Positions 51,547 to 59,503 of a stretch of 64,000 bases of DNA are shown here, piece after piece. The notes under the pieces are model-generated. The model had not been told where the DNA came from. It saw nothing but the letters and a program-made list of their open reading frames with translations, and made no database searches. Source of the DNA: CAVQFB01 sp963711675 (GTDB taxonomy: Bacteria; Acidobacteriota; Terriglobia; Terriglobales; Acidobacteriaceae); assembly GCA_963711675.1 (NCBI GenBank), contig CAVQFB010000015.1, positions 62,001 through 126,000 on the forward strand. The letters are read 5' to 3'. Within the stretch, counting starts at the first letter, position 1. Each line of letters starts with the position of its first letter. The position numbers and the translations under genes are program-made.

Positions 51547-52107
51547 CTACTCCTGATGATGCTCTTCCGTGGCTTCCGCACCTGCTGCGGGGGGCTCAAC
51601 TCCGAAGCTCTTTTTCCAGTACTCCTGTACCGCCGGAGTCAGTTTCTCAACCCGCGCCAGAAATGCAGTGACCTTCCACATGTCCGCTTCGGACAGCGTT
51701 TTGTTCCACGCGGGCATTCCGGTGTAGCGAACCCCTGTTCGAACCGCATAGTAGATGTGCCATTCCGGATCGTCGAGCGGGTGCAATATCAGCTGCGGAG
51801 CCGGAGGGTAGAAGGAGCGCCCAAGCACGCTTTCTTTCTTATCAAGCCCGCCATGACACTCGGCACACTTCATGGTGTAGATCTTCATGCCGTCGATCAC
51901 AGTGTCGTCGGTGGGGGTCAGCGGATTGTTGATCCGTGGTGCATGGCGCTCCATGGAAGCATCGAGTGCCGACATCGCAATCCTCCGCTCGAGCGCTGGA
52001 GGGTTCGCGTCCGCATTGGTCGGCATCAGTCCCAACAGCGCAAGACCGGCCCCGATGAGCACGAGTACAACCAAGGTGACGATCACCCCAAGACTGAAGT
52101 TGCGCAT
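51547..52107 (-). CDS. Membrane-anchored cytochrome c
   Basis: 186 residues. An uncleaved signal-anchor (MRNFSLGVIVTLVVLVLIGA) then a periplasmic class I cytochrome c domain with heme-binding CAECH (KIYTMKCAECHGGL) and a Met-bearing later region (YTGMPAWNKTLSEADMWKVT), suitable as the sixth ligand. It carries one heme and moves electrons at the membrane. It lies between E1-beta and E2 on the same strand. A respiratory carrier within a dehydrogenase operon is unusual, as its partner would be a quinol or oxidase complex not seen here. Confidence 0.88.
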   Translation of the reverse strand: MRNFSLGVIVTLVVLVLIGAGLALLGLMPTNADANPPALERRIAMSALDASMERHAPRINNPLTPTDDTVIDGMKIYTMKCAECHGGLDKKESVLGRSFYPPAPQLILHPLDDPEWHIYYAVRTGVRYTGMPAWNKTLSEADMWKVTAFLARVEKLTPAVQEYWKKSFGVEPPAAGAEATEEHHQE

Positions 52108-52208
52108 CTTTTCTCCTCAGGACTTGACTCGGATCGATTCGAAAATCACTCCCGGCCGGAATAGAACCGTTGGCGCACGCAGGCAGGCACGTCGGCCCGC
52201 CACTGATT

Positions 52209-53183
52209 TCAATACGCTCTCAACTTGCGTGCCTCGCGAACGACGTCGCTCACCTTGGGTAGAAAATGCTCCTCTTGCGGCGGAGAGAAAGGCACCGGAG
52301 TATCCAGCGCTGTGATTCGTACAATCGGGCCGTCCAGTTCGTCAAAAGCTTCTTCGTTAATGATTGCAGAAATCTCCCCCGCGATTCCGCCGGTGCGAAC
52401 ATCCTCGTGGAGCACGATCACCTTATTCGTCTTCCGTACCGTTTGTGCAATGGCCTCGCGATCCAGTGGTGCGACAGTACGCAGATCAATTACCTCCGCT
52501 TCGATCCCGTCTTTGGCAAGAATCTCCGCCGCTTCCAGGGCCACGTAAACCATGGCTGCATAGGTAATGATGCTAATGTCCCGCCCTTCACGAGCCACGC
52601 GCGCTTTACCCAAAGGCACGACGTAGTCATCCGAGGGCACATCTTCCTTGATCCGGCGATAAAGATACTTGTGCTCGAAGAAGATGACCGGATTGTTGTC
52701 GCGAATGGAAGCCTTGATCAGACCCTTCGCGTCATAGGCGGAGGCAGGGCAGACCACCTTCAGGCCCGGCGTATGCGCGAAATACATCTCAGGATTCTGC
52801 GAGTGGAACGGCCCGCCATGAACGTTGCCTCCGCTCGGTCCGCGAATCACCATCGGCGCGGGCGCTCCCCAGCGGTAGTGGCACTTCGCCACCATGTTGG
52901 TGATCTGATTGAACGCGCAGCCGATGAAGTCCATGAATTGGAACTCGGCCACGGGCCGCATGCCTGTGAAGGCCGCGCCCAGCGCTGCTCCGACGATGGC
53001 TGACTCAGCAATGGGCGTGTCAATCACGCGCTCGGGACCGAAACGATCAATGAATCCGTCGGTGACCTTGAACGCGCCGCCGTAAATACCGATGTCTTCG
53101 CCAATGCAGAAGACGGTGGGATCGCGCTCCATTTCCTCCCAGATTCCCCGGCGTATGGCTTCGAGATAAGTGAGTTGAGGCAT
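52209..53183 (-). CDS. 2-oxoacid dehydrogenase E1 beta subunit
   Basis: 324 residues, normal for E1-beta. It starts PQLTYLEAIRRGIWEEMERD and has DIGIYGGAFKVTDGFIDRFG, the transketolase pyrimidine-binding domain, EFQFMDFIGCAFNQITNMVA, and the C-terminal domain IDLRTVAPLDREAIAQTVRK with LHEDVRTGGIAGEISAIINE. It forms an alpha2beta2 decarboxylase with the alpha subunit at 53946. The reaction is thiamine-diphosphate-dependent decarboxylation of a 2-oxoacid and acylation of the E2 lipoyl group. A 246-residue secreted protein gene separates it from the alpha gene. Confidence 0.93.
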   Translation of the reverse strand: MPQLTYLEAIRRGIWEEMERDPTVFCIGEDIGIYGGAFKVTDGFIDRFGPERVIDTPIAESAIVGAALGAAFTGMRPVAEFQFMDFIGCAFNQITNMVAKCHYRWGAPAPMVIRGPSGGNVHGGPFHSQNPEMYFAHTPGLKVVCPASAYDAKGLIKASIRDNNPVIFFEHKYLYRRIKEDVPSDDYVVPLGKARVAREGRDISIITYAAMVYVALEAAEILAKDGIEAEVIDLRTVAPLDREAIAQTVRKTNKVIVLHEDVRTGGIAGEISAIINEEAFDELDGPIVRITALDTPVPFSPPQEEHFLPKVSDVVREARKLRAY

Positions 53184-53197
53184 GGCTTATAGGAACT

Positions 53198-53938
53198 TTA
53201 CTTCGGCGGTGACCTGCGGACCACCACTAGCAGTGGCTTCGAATCGAGTTCCCTGATCACATAACTCCCGTGGTCCTCTTTGCAGCCATCTACTCGATGG
53301 GTCATTTCCCTCTCGTACCACCAAGCACTAAGTTCTGCCTTTTCGTCAGGTTCGAAATCCTTGCACAACACACCACTCTGCCCGCAGGTGAGTTTCCCCT
53401 TGATTCTGATCTCGGCCCAACTGCCGGCCGGCAAGTCCAGATGGCCCGAAGCTCCATCAGAGCGTGCAAAGAGCACTCCCGCGGCCTTGAGCCATGCTGG
53501 GCTTCCATGTTTGATATCCGTACCGAGCCTTAAGTTAATGTCGACCACTTCGTAGCTCTCTTCCTTACCATCAGCAGACATATGCGTCACGCGCTCACCA
53601 TCAGTTTCCCATGGCACCCGCACTGCCGTTTTGCCAAGGTTCTCAAAGCGAACCCTCGCCTGAAACTCTCCGCCGATCTGAAGGACCGTAGGTGTGACGT
53701 CCACGACCACGAGTTGCACGCGCTCCTTTTCCTCCTGATCAGATTGCACAGCCGCTTGAACAATCGCCCCATCGGAGACGGTAGAATTCACGACTGGGCA
53801 AATCTCTCGCGTGGGGCGGGAGACATGGTCTGCCGGAGCCCGCCAAGAGGTTACCGTGAAGTCGCGCAAACCCACCTGTTGAGCGAAGCAGATGCTCGTG
53901 AAACCGATTGCCATCAGTGCTGCCTGACAGAGTTTCAC
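53198..53938 (-). CDS. Secreted hypothetical protein inside the E1 operon
   Basis: 246 residues with a Sec-type signal (LCQAALMAIGFTSICFAQQV) and a beta-rich exported part (VQLVVVDVTPTVLQIGGEFQ, FQARVRFENLGKTAVRVPWE), like an Ig-fold domain. Two or three Cys near the C-terminus could pair (GKLTCGQSGVLCKDFEP). It starts seven bases after the E1-alpha stop and ends 14 bases before the E1-beta start, so it is co-transcribed with a cytosolic enzyme pair. It should work in the periplasm, so the operon link is not explained. No family recognised. Confidence 0.6.
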   Translation of the reverse strand: MKLCQAALMAIGFTSICFAQQVGLRDFTVTSWRAPADHVSRPTREICPVVNSTVSDGAIVQAAVQSDQEEKERVQLVVVDVTPTVLQIGGEFQARVRFENLGKTAVRVPWETDGERVTHMSADGKEESYEVVDINLRLGTDIKHGSPAWLKAAGVLFARSDGASGHLDLPAGSWAEIRIKGKLTCGQSGVLCKDFEPDEKAELSAWWYEREMTHRVDGCKEDHGSYVIRELDSKPLLVVVRRSPPK

Positions 53939-53945
53939 TCATCCC

Positions 53946-55256
53946 TCACTTCAAATGCACCGCCGCCTCTTCTTCTTTCGGAGTTGCGGCGGTAGCTTTA
54001 GGTGTGCGCACCTTCGGCATTCCGTACTTCGGCTTGATCTCGTGGCATCCGCCCTCGCAGTACGTCCCTCCTGCCGCACTTTCCGGCTCGGGCATCGGCG
54101 ATGCCACGGCAAAATCACGATCTGCTTCCAGCTCGCGATCCACATCCGCGATCAGTTTCGCGTTTTCTGCCGCCGTGAGCCACTTCTTCCCCAGCAAATG
54201 CTGCTCCAGCCGCGCAATCGGATCGCGTTTCCGCCAGTATTCAAACAGCGCTTTAGGTACGTACTCCGCGGCGTCGTGGATGGCATGGCCCTTCATCCGC
54301 ATCATCTTCGCTTCGATGAGAGTCGGCCCTTCTCCGCGGCGGGCTCGTTCGCACGCTTCGTGGGCTGCATCGTAGACCTGTAATGCGTCCGTACCGTCCA
54401 CAATCATACCGGGGATACCGTACGCGATCGCTCGTTCCGCCAGGTCCTTCACACAAAACTGCATGTCGCTCGGCGTCGAGTATCCCCAAAGATTATTTTC
54501 GACAAACAGCACAAGACCAAGCTTCTGGACCGCCGCAAAATTTACCCCCTCGTAGGTTACGCCCGTCGACTGCCCGCCATCGCCAATGTAGGTCATGACC
54601 GCGATGTTCTTTCCCTGCAATCGAGCACCCAAAGCGACTCCAGTTAGCACAGGAATCAGATCACCGAGCGTGGAGATCGGAGCAACCACGTTCCGCTTCT
54701 GAATGTCACCGAAATGAGACGACGCATCCCGCCCTTTCGTCGGCGACCCCGCCTTCGCCATGTACTGCATCATGATGTCGCGCGCAGAAAATCCGCGCAC
54801 CAGAAGCGATCCCTGGTTGCGGATCAGCGGGCCCATCCACTCGTCTGCGCGCAACGCGTAAGCCGACGCGCATGAGCACGCTTCCTGCCCCAGCCCGAAG
54901 TAGACACCGCCCACAACCTTGCCCTGTTTGTACAGATTTTCGAGCGCGTGTTCCATTTTCCGGTTGAGGAGCATCCAGCGATAGATCTCGATGACCTGCG
55001 GCTTCGACAAGTACTTCGACTCACGAAGGGGCGGAACCGGAAGATTCAGGACACCGCTAGCCTCATAGCGCACACTGTCGCCGACACGCACTTGCTTCAC
55101 TTCAAATGTGGGTTTTTCCAGGCGGTAGTCGACGATGGTGTAAGTGCGCTGATTGGGGCCATTCAGTAAGGTAGGGGCAACAACGCGACCGCCCTTATGG
55201 TTTGAGCTGACGCGAAAAGAATTTCGGGCTGGCGGCTTGCGGCTCTTCTTTGCCAT
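53946..55256 (-). CDS. 2-oxoacid dehydrogenase E1 alpha subunit
   Basis: 436 residues; 60-70 longer than usual at the N-terminus. The thiamine-diphosphate motif is GDGGQSTGVTYEG ... FVENN (GDG-x-NN type). Other family parts: KVVGGVYFGLGQEACSCASA, RNQGSLLVRGFSARDIMMQY, SHFGDIQKRNVVAPISTLGD and TLIEAKMMRMKGHAIHDAAE. The C-terminus has a Cys-x3-Cys motif (YCEGGCHEI), which I do not recognise in well-known E1-alpha proteins. It pairs with the beta subunit at 52209. With its basic N-terminal extension (MAKKSRKPPARNSFRVSSNH) the enzyme may be localised or tethered. Confidence 0.93.
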   Translation of the reverse strand: MAKKSRKPPARNSFRVSSNHKGGRVVAPTLLNGPNQRTYTIVDYRLEKPTFEVKQVRVGDSVRYEASGVLNLPVPPLRESKYLSKPQVIEIYRWMLLNRKMEHALENLYKQGKVVGGVYFGLGQEACSCASAYALRADEWMGPLIRNQGSLLVRGFSARDIMMQYMAKAGSPTKGRDASSHFGDIQKRNVVAPISTLGDLIPVLTGVALGARLQGKNIAVMTYIGDGGQSTGVTYEGVNFAAVQKLGLVLFVENNLWGYSTPSDMQFCVKDLAERAIAYGIPGMIVDGTDALQVYDAAHEACERARRGEGPTLIEAKMMRMKGHAIHDAAEYVPKALFEYWRKRDPIARLEQHLLGKKWLTAAENAKLIADVDRELEADRDFAVASPMPEPESAAGGTYCEGGCHEIKPKYGMPKVRTPKATAATPKEEEAAVHLK

Positions 55257-55392
55257 TGGCGATCAGGTTGTCCCAAAGAAAATCGCTGCCGGAAGATGCT
55301 AAACCCTTCGCGGGACTTTCACCACTCAGTGAGTGTTTTTCTGCCCGGAGCCACGCAAGAACAGCGGCTAGGTTGCCATCCAGTCGCCCCAG

Positions 55393-56238
55393 TCATGCCC
55401 AAGATGTGTCTTCGTCTCCATGCAATTCGCGCAGTTCCGCGGGAGGCTTCATAGGCACCCCAACCGTGTTCAGCAGTGCTTCCAGCGTTTCAACACGAAC
55501 AACCTGCTGATCAAAGACGATTCCAAAGTTGCGACCAACGGACTGCGCTACCACCCCGATTGACAGCTGGTGGCCGCATTCTTTCGCCATTGAAGTGACC
55601 GGCTTCGACGTAATTCCGCAAGGCACAATCAAATCGAAATACTCGAGATCCGTATTCACGTTAAGTGCAAACCCGTGCGAGGTCACGCCGCGAGAAATAT
55701 GCACTCCGATCGCGCCAACCTTGGCTGGGACGTCCGAAGAAACTGGCTTGGTCCAGACACCCGTCAATCCCGGCACGCGCTGCGCAGAGATGCCGGAATC
55801 GGCGCAAGTCAGAATCAACGCTTCCTCCAAACGCCGCACGTACTCGATGACGCCGAGCGTTTTCTCCTTGCCATCTCTCTGGTAAGTCATCCCCCGCAGG
55901 TCAAAAATCGGATAACCAATCAACTGCCCCGGCCCGTGGAAGGTAACGTCGCCTCCGCGGTCGCATTCGAACAACTCCACCCCGCGGGCTTTGAGCTGTT
56001 CTGCCGATGCCAGGACATTCGCAACCTTGGCATTTCTGCCCAGCGTAATCACCGGAGCATGTTCCAGCAGAAGCAGAACATCGCCGATCCGGCCATCCTT
56101 GCGCATCTCCACCAGCGACTTCTGCAACCGCAGTCCGGTGGCGTAGTCAAGGGTTCCGAGTTGAATGATGGAGATCAAATTTGTTTCTTCGGGACGCGCT
56201 GACTTTCGAATTATTTCACCGGACGTACCGATCCACAA
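55393..56238 (-). CDS. lipB: Octanoyl-(acyl-carrier-protein):protein octanoyltransferase
   Basis: 281 residues, about 50 longer than usual. LipB motifs: RGGDVTFHGPGQLIGYPIFD (substrate pocket), KVGAIGVHISRGVTSHGFAL (catalytic Lys), and IVPCGI (catalytic Cys thiol). It moves octanoate from ACP to lipoyl domains, the first step of lipoate synthesis, in the cytosol. It is upstream of and on the same strand as the E1/E2 genes, so it serves the E2 made nearby. The N-terminal 20 residues look extra, and a later start is possible. Confidence 0.94.
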   Translation of the reverse strand: MWIGTSGEIIRKSARPEETNLISIIQLGTLDYATGLRLQKSLVEMRKDGRIGDVLLLLEHAPVITLGRNAKVANVLASAEQLKARGVELFECDRGGDVTFHGPGQLIGYPIFDLRGMTYQRDGKEKTLGVIEYVRRLEEALILTCADSGISAQRVPGLTGVWTKPVSSDVPAKVGAIGVHISRGVTSHGFALNVNTDLEYFDLIVPCGITSKPVTSMAKECGHQLSIGVVAQSVGRNFGIVFDQQVVRVETLEALLNTVGVPMKPPAELRELHGDEDTSWA

Positions 56239-56312
56239 TTTGAGGTCAGAAGTTTCGAACGAGGGCCTGCACTCTCAAGTAACGCTGCTCCGTCCGACCT
56301 TCCACTTCGACT

Positions 56313-57410
56313 CTAGGCCAGCAGACGCGCGGCATCCTTGGCAAAGTAAGTCAGAATCACGCTGGCGCCGGCGCGGCGTATGCACACCAGCGACTCCATC
56401 ATCACTCGGTCGCGATCGATCCAGCTGTTGCGGGCGGCAGCTTCGATCATCGCGAATTCACCCGACACCTGGTATGCGGCCAGCGGCACATCGAATCTCT
56501 CGCGCGCCGCGGCAATCACGTCAAGATAAGGCATGGCCGGCTTGACCATGATCATGTCGGCGCCTTCTTCCAGATCGAGTTCGATCTCGCGCATGGCCTC
56601 CCGCATATTTGCCGGGTCCATCTGGTAGGAGCGGCGATCTCCAAACTGAGGCGCAGAATCCGCGGCTTCGCGAAACGGCCCATAAAACCCCGACGCAAAC
56701 TTGGCCGCATAAGACAAGATCGGTGTATTCACCAGACCCGCCTCATCCAACGCTTTTCGGATCGCCGCCACCCTGCCGTCCATCATGTCAGAAGGCGCAA
56801 TGATGTCGATCCCGGCCTGCGCCAGCGAGACCGAGGTGCGTGCCAGCAGTTCAAGGCTCTCGTCGTTGACGATCTCAAATTCCGGAACAAAGCTGGCAGC
56901 CATCGACGCGGCTCTATCGATAGCAGCGTCCCGTTCCTTTGGTCCCGCCACCGCGACCGCAGTCATGGCCTTTCGGGCTGCGTCTCGGACCGCTTCCGGC
57001 GTCTTTGCCCGGACGATCCCGCAGTGCCCGTGTGACATGTACTCGCACAGGCAGACATCCCCCATGAGGATCAGATCTTTGACTTCGCGCTTGATCGCTC
57101 GTGCAGCCTGCTGGACAATTCCGTCCTCAGCCCAGGCCCCGGTGGCAACTTCATCTTTCTTCTCGGGCAATCCGAAAAGGATGACCGACGGAACGCCAAG
57201 GCTGTGAACTTCGCGCGCTTCTTTTACGGCCTCGTCGACCGACAGGTTGTACACCCCCGGCATCGACTTCACTTCCTTGCGCACCCCGCTGCCCGGACAC
57301 ACGAACATGGGAGATACAAAGGATTCCGGCGTCAGGCGAGTCTCCCGCACCAGCGAGCGGATCGGTTCATTGCTCCGTAAACGTCGTAAGCGCGTGATCG
57401 GGAACGACAT
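56313..57410 (-). CDS. hemB: Porphobilinogen synthase (delta-aminolevulinic acid dehydratase)
   Basis: 365 residues. Signature motifs: SPMFVCPGSGVRKEVKSMPG, DIIAPSDMMDGRVAAIRKAL, YAAKFASGFYGPFREAADSA (Schiff-base Lys in AAKFAS) and GADMIMVKPAMPYLDVIAAA (second active-site Lys). The Cys cluster DVCLCEYMSHGHCG is the zinc-binding form. It joins two 5-aminolevulinates to porphobilinogen in haem and tetrapyrrole synthesis. It heads the minus-strand block, with 74 bases before lipB. Its product serves the cytochrome c in the same block. Confidence 0.96.
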   Translation of the reverse strand: MSFPITRLRRLRSNEPIRSLVRETRLTPESFVSPMFVCPGSGVRKEVKSMPGVYNLSVDEAVKEAREVHSLGVPSVILFGLPEKKDEVATGAWAEDGIVQQAARAIKREVKDLILMGDVCLCEYMSHGHCGIVRAKTPEAVRDAARKAMTAVAVAGPKERDAAIDRAASMAASFVPEFEIVNDESLELLARTSVSLAQAGIDIIAPSDMMDGRVAAIRKALDEAGLVNTPILSYAAKFASGFYGPFREAADSAPQFGDRRSYQMDPANMREAMREIELDLEEGADMIMVKPAMPYLDVIAAARERFDVPLAAYQVSGEFAMIEAAARNSWIDRDRVMMESLVCIRRAGASVILTYFAKDAARLLA

Positions 57411-57587
57411 AAGGCGATTTTAGCAGACGTATCGTGGGGAAACCGCGGGAAATGGATTGTCCGCCTGCCCCTCCTTCGAAGGAAGGGCTCAGTTGCAAAC
57501 CAGGTACACGAATTGATATCGGACACGCCGCAAAACTAATAGACACTTCAACATAGCCCGACTCCAAAGGGGCATAGTACTTCGGTA

Positions 57588-59411
57588 ATGTCTTTGTCTC
57601 TCTTCACTCCCAGGGTTGAGGGCAAGGCCTCTAAAATCTTGCTAAGGCAAGCTATGTCGATTCGCCGCAACTGGTGGCTGTTCTGCACAGCCGGGCTGAT
57701 ACTGGCCTACGGCGCCATCTCACTGGTGTCGCACCCCAGCTACGCCCTGACCACGTTCGGGGACCTGGTTGCCCTTCTACTGTTGGCCGTAGGCACGCTT
57801 GTCATGCTCGGCAATGTCGTTGGGACCAATGGAGACCTGCGCGCTTTCTGGGCCTTGCTGGCCACAAGTTTCGTTCTTTGGACGATGAACCAGGTAGGGT
57901 GGACCTGGGTGGAGGTCATCAAACAGCATCCGTTGCCCGATCCGTTCTTCGGCGATACGGTTCTGTTCATCCACACGGTGCCTATGATGGCTGCGGTCGC
58001 CTTGCGCCCCCACAGGTCGCCGGCGGACAAGCGGCGGTTCTTCAGCACATTGAACTTCCTGATGCTGCTGTTCTGGTGGGTCTTCCTTTACATGTTCCTG
58101 GTTTTCCCGGACGAATACGTTTCTCTCAACGTGCCTGTCTACAGCGGCAATTACGACCGGCTGTACCTGTTGCAAAACCTGCTTCTGATCGGGATTCTGG
58201 GCTTGTCCGTTTACCGCACCACGGGGCCGTGGCGCACTTTATATCGAAACTTCTTGATCGCAGCTGCGCTGTACTCACTCTCGTCGGGGCTCATGAATCT
58301 GGCGATCTCGCGAAACAGCTATTACACCGGGAGCCTCTACGACATCACCTTCGTTGCGTCAGTTTGTTGGTTCATCCATATGGGACTGCAGGCGCGTACG
58401 CAATCTCTGGAATGCCAGCCATCGTCGGGAAGTGAGAGCCGGTGGGTGGCTTTCGCACCCCGCCTTGCTATGATGGCGATCCTTTCCTTGCCGGTCATGG
58501 CTTTCTGGGTATTGTTTCTCGATACCTCTGCGCCCCGCCTGCGCCAGTTTCGCTTGATGGTGGCGCTGGCCTCCATGCTGGTTCTCGGCTGTTTCGTCTT
58601 CCTCAAGCAGTATCGCCTGGATAAAGAACTCATGCGGTTGCTCAGCCAATCGCAGAAGAGTTACGAAAACCTGGAACGCCTGCAGAACGAGCTCATTCAG
58701 AAAGAGAAGCTTGCCTCCCTCGGTCAACTTGTGGCCGGAGCAGCGCACGAAATCAACAATCCGCTCGCTGCCATCCTCGGCTACTCCGAACTGCTTTCAA
58801 CCCACGAAGCTCTGACCGCCGATCAGCGCTCGATGACCCAGAAGCTGTTTCAACAGGCGCGCCGCACCCGCGACTTGGTTGCCGACCTGCTGAGTTTCGC
58901 TCAGCAGGCTCCTGCGGAAAAGAATTCCGTGGACATCAGTTCACTCTTGCAGCGCGTTTTGAAAATGGAAGGTGTGCAGGCAGAAACCAAAGGCGTGAAG
59001 ATCGAAATGAATGTCGAGCCCGGCGTTCCGCGCATCTGGGCAAATGCCAACCAGCTTCTTCAAGCCGTCCTGCAGATTATCGATAACGCAATCGATGCCC
59101 TCGAAGAAGTCGGCGGCGGCCGCCTCAGCATTTCCCTGAAGAAAGAAGGCAACGACGTGGTGCTGCAGTTCTCTGACACCGGACCTGGCATCCGCGATCC
59201 GCAACGCGTGTTTGACCCCTTCTATACGACCAAGCCCATCGGCAAAGGCACGGGACTCGGGCTGAGCGCCGCCTATGGTGTGGTTCAGGACCACCACGGC
59301 CAAATTTACTGCTACAACAAGGCGGAAGGCGGTGCCGTGTTTGTCCTGCGCCTCCCCGCAACCATGCCCGAACCTGCCGCCGAGATCGCCAAAGCCCAGG
59401 CGACCACCTGA
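57588..59411 (+). CDS. Membrane sensor histidine kinase
   Basis: 607 residues from ATG 57588 (ATG 57654 is an alternative with little change). About eight hydrophobic segments up to residue 330 (WWLFCTAGLILAYGAISLVS, LVALLLLAVGTLVMLGNVVG, LFWWVFLYMFLVFP, and others) form a 7TM-like sensor. A HisKA domain follows with GQLVAGAAHEINNPLAAILG (phospho-His in HE-N motif), then HATPase: NQLLQAVLQIIDNAIDALEE, DTGPGIRDPQRVF, GKGTGLGLSAAYG. All key boxes are present. No response regulator gene adjoins it, so it is an orphan. The signal is unknown. Confidence 0.93.
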   Translation: MSLSLFTPRVEGKASKILLRQAMSIRRNWWLFCTAGLILAYGAISLVSHPSYALTTFGDLVALLLLAVGTLVMLGNVVGTNGDLRAFWALLATSFVLWTMNQVGWTWVEVIKQHPLPDPFFGDTVLFIHTVPMMAAVALRPHRSPADKRRFFSTLNFLMLLFWWVFLYMFLVFPDEYVSLNVPVYSGNYDRLYLLQNLLLIGILGLSVYRTTGPWRTLYRNFLIAAALYSLSSGLMNLAISRNSYYTGSLYDITFVASVCWFIHMGLQARTQSLECQPSSGSESRWVAFAPRLAMMAILSLPVMAFWVLFLDTSAPRLRQFRLMVALASMLVLGCFVFLKQYRLDKELMRLLSQSQKSYENLERLQNELIQKEKLASLGQLVAGAAHEINNPLAAILGYSELLSTHEALTADQRSMTQKLFQQARRTRDLVADLLSFAQQAPAEKNSVDISSLLQRVLKMEGVQAETKGVKIEMNVEPGVPRIWANANQLLQAVLQIIDNAIDALEEVGGGRLSISLKKEGNDVVLQFSDTGPGIRDPQRVFDPFYTTKPIGKGTGLGLSAAYGVVQDHHGQIYCYNKAEGGAVFVLRLPATMPEPAAEIAKAQATT

Positions 59412-59503
59412 TACTTCCCGTCTCGTAGGATTCGCTCCACGGGCTGAGGCGCTGCTTCTTCGAGCTTGGCGGTAAGGGCGCCGGAGCGGTGTACCATTAT
59501 TCG

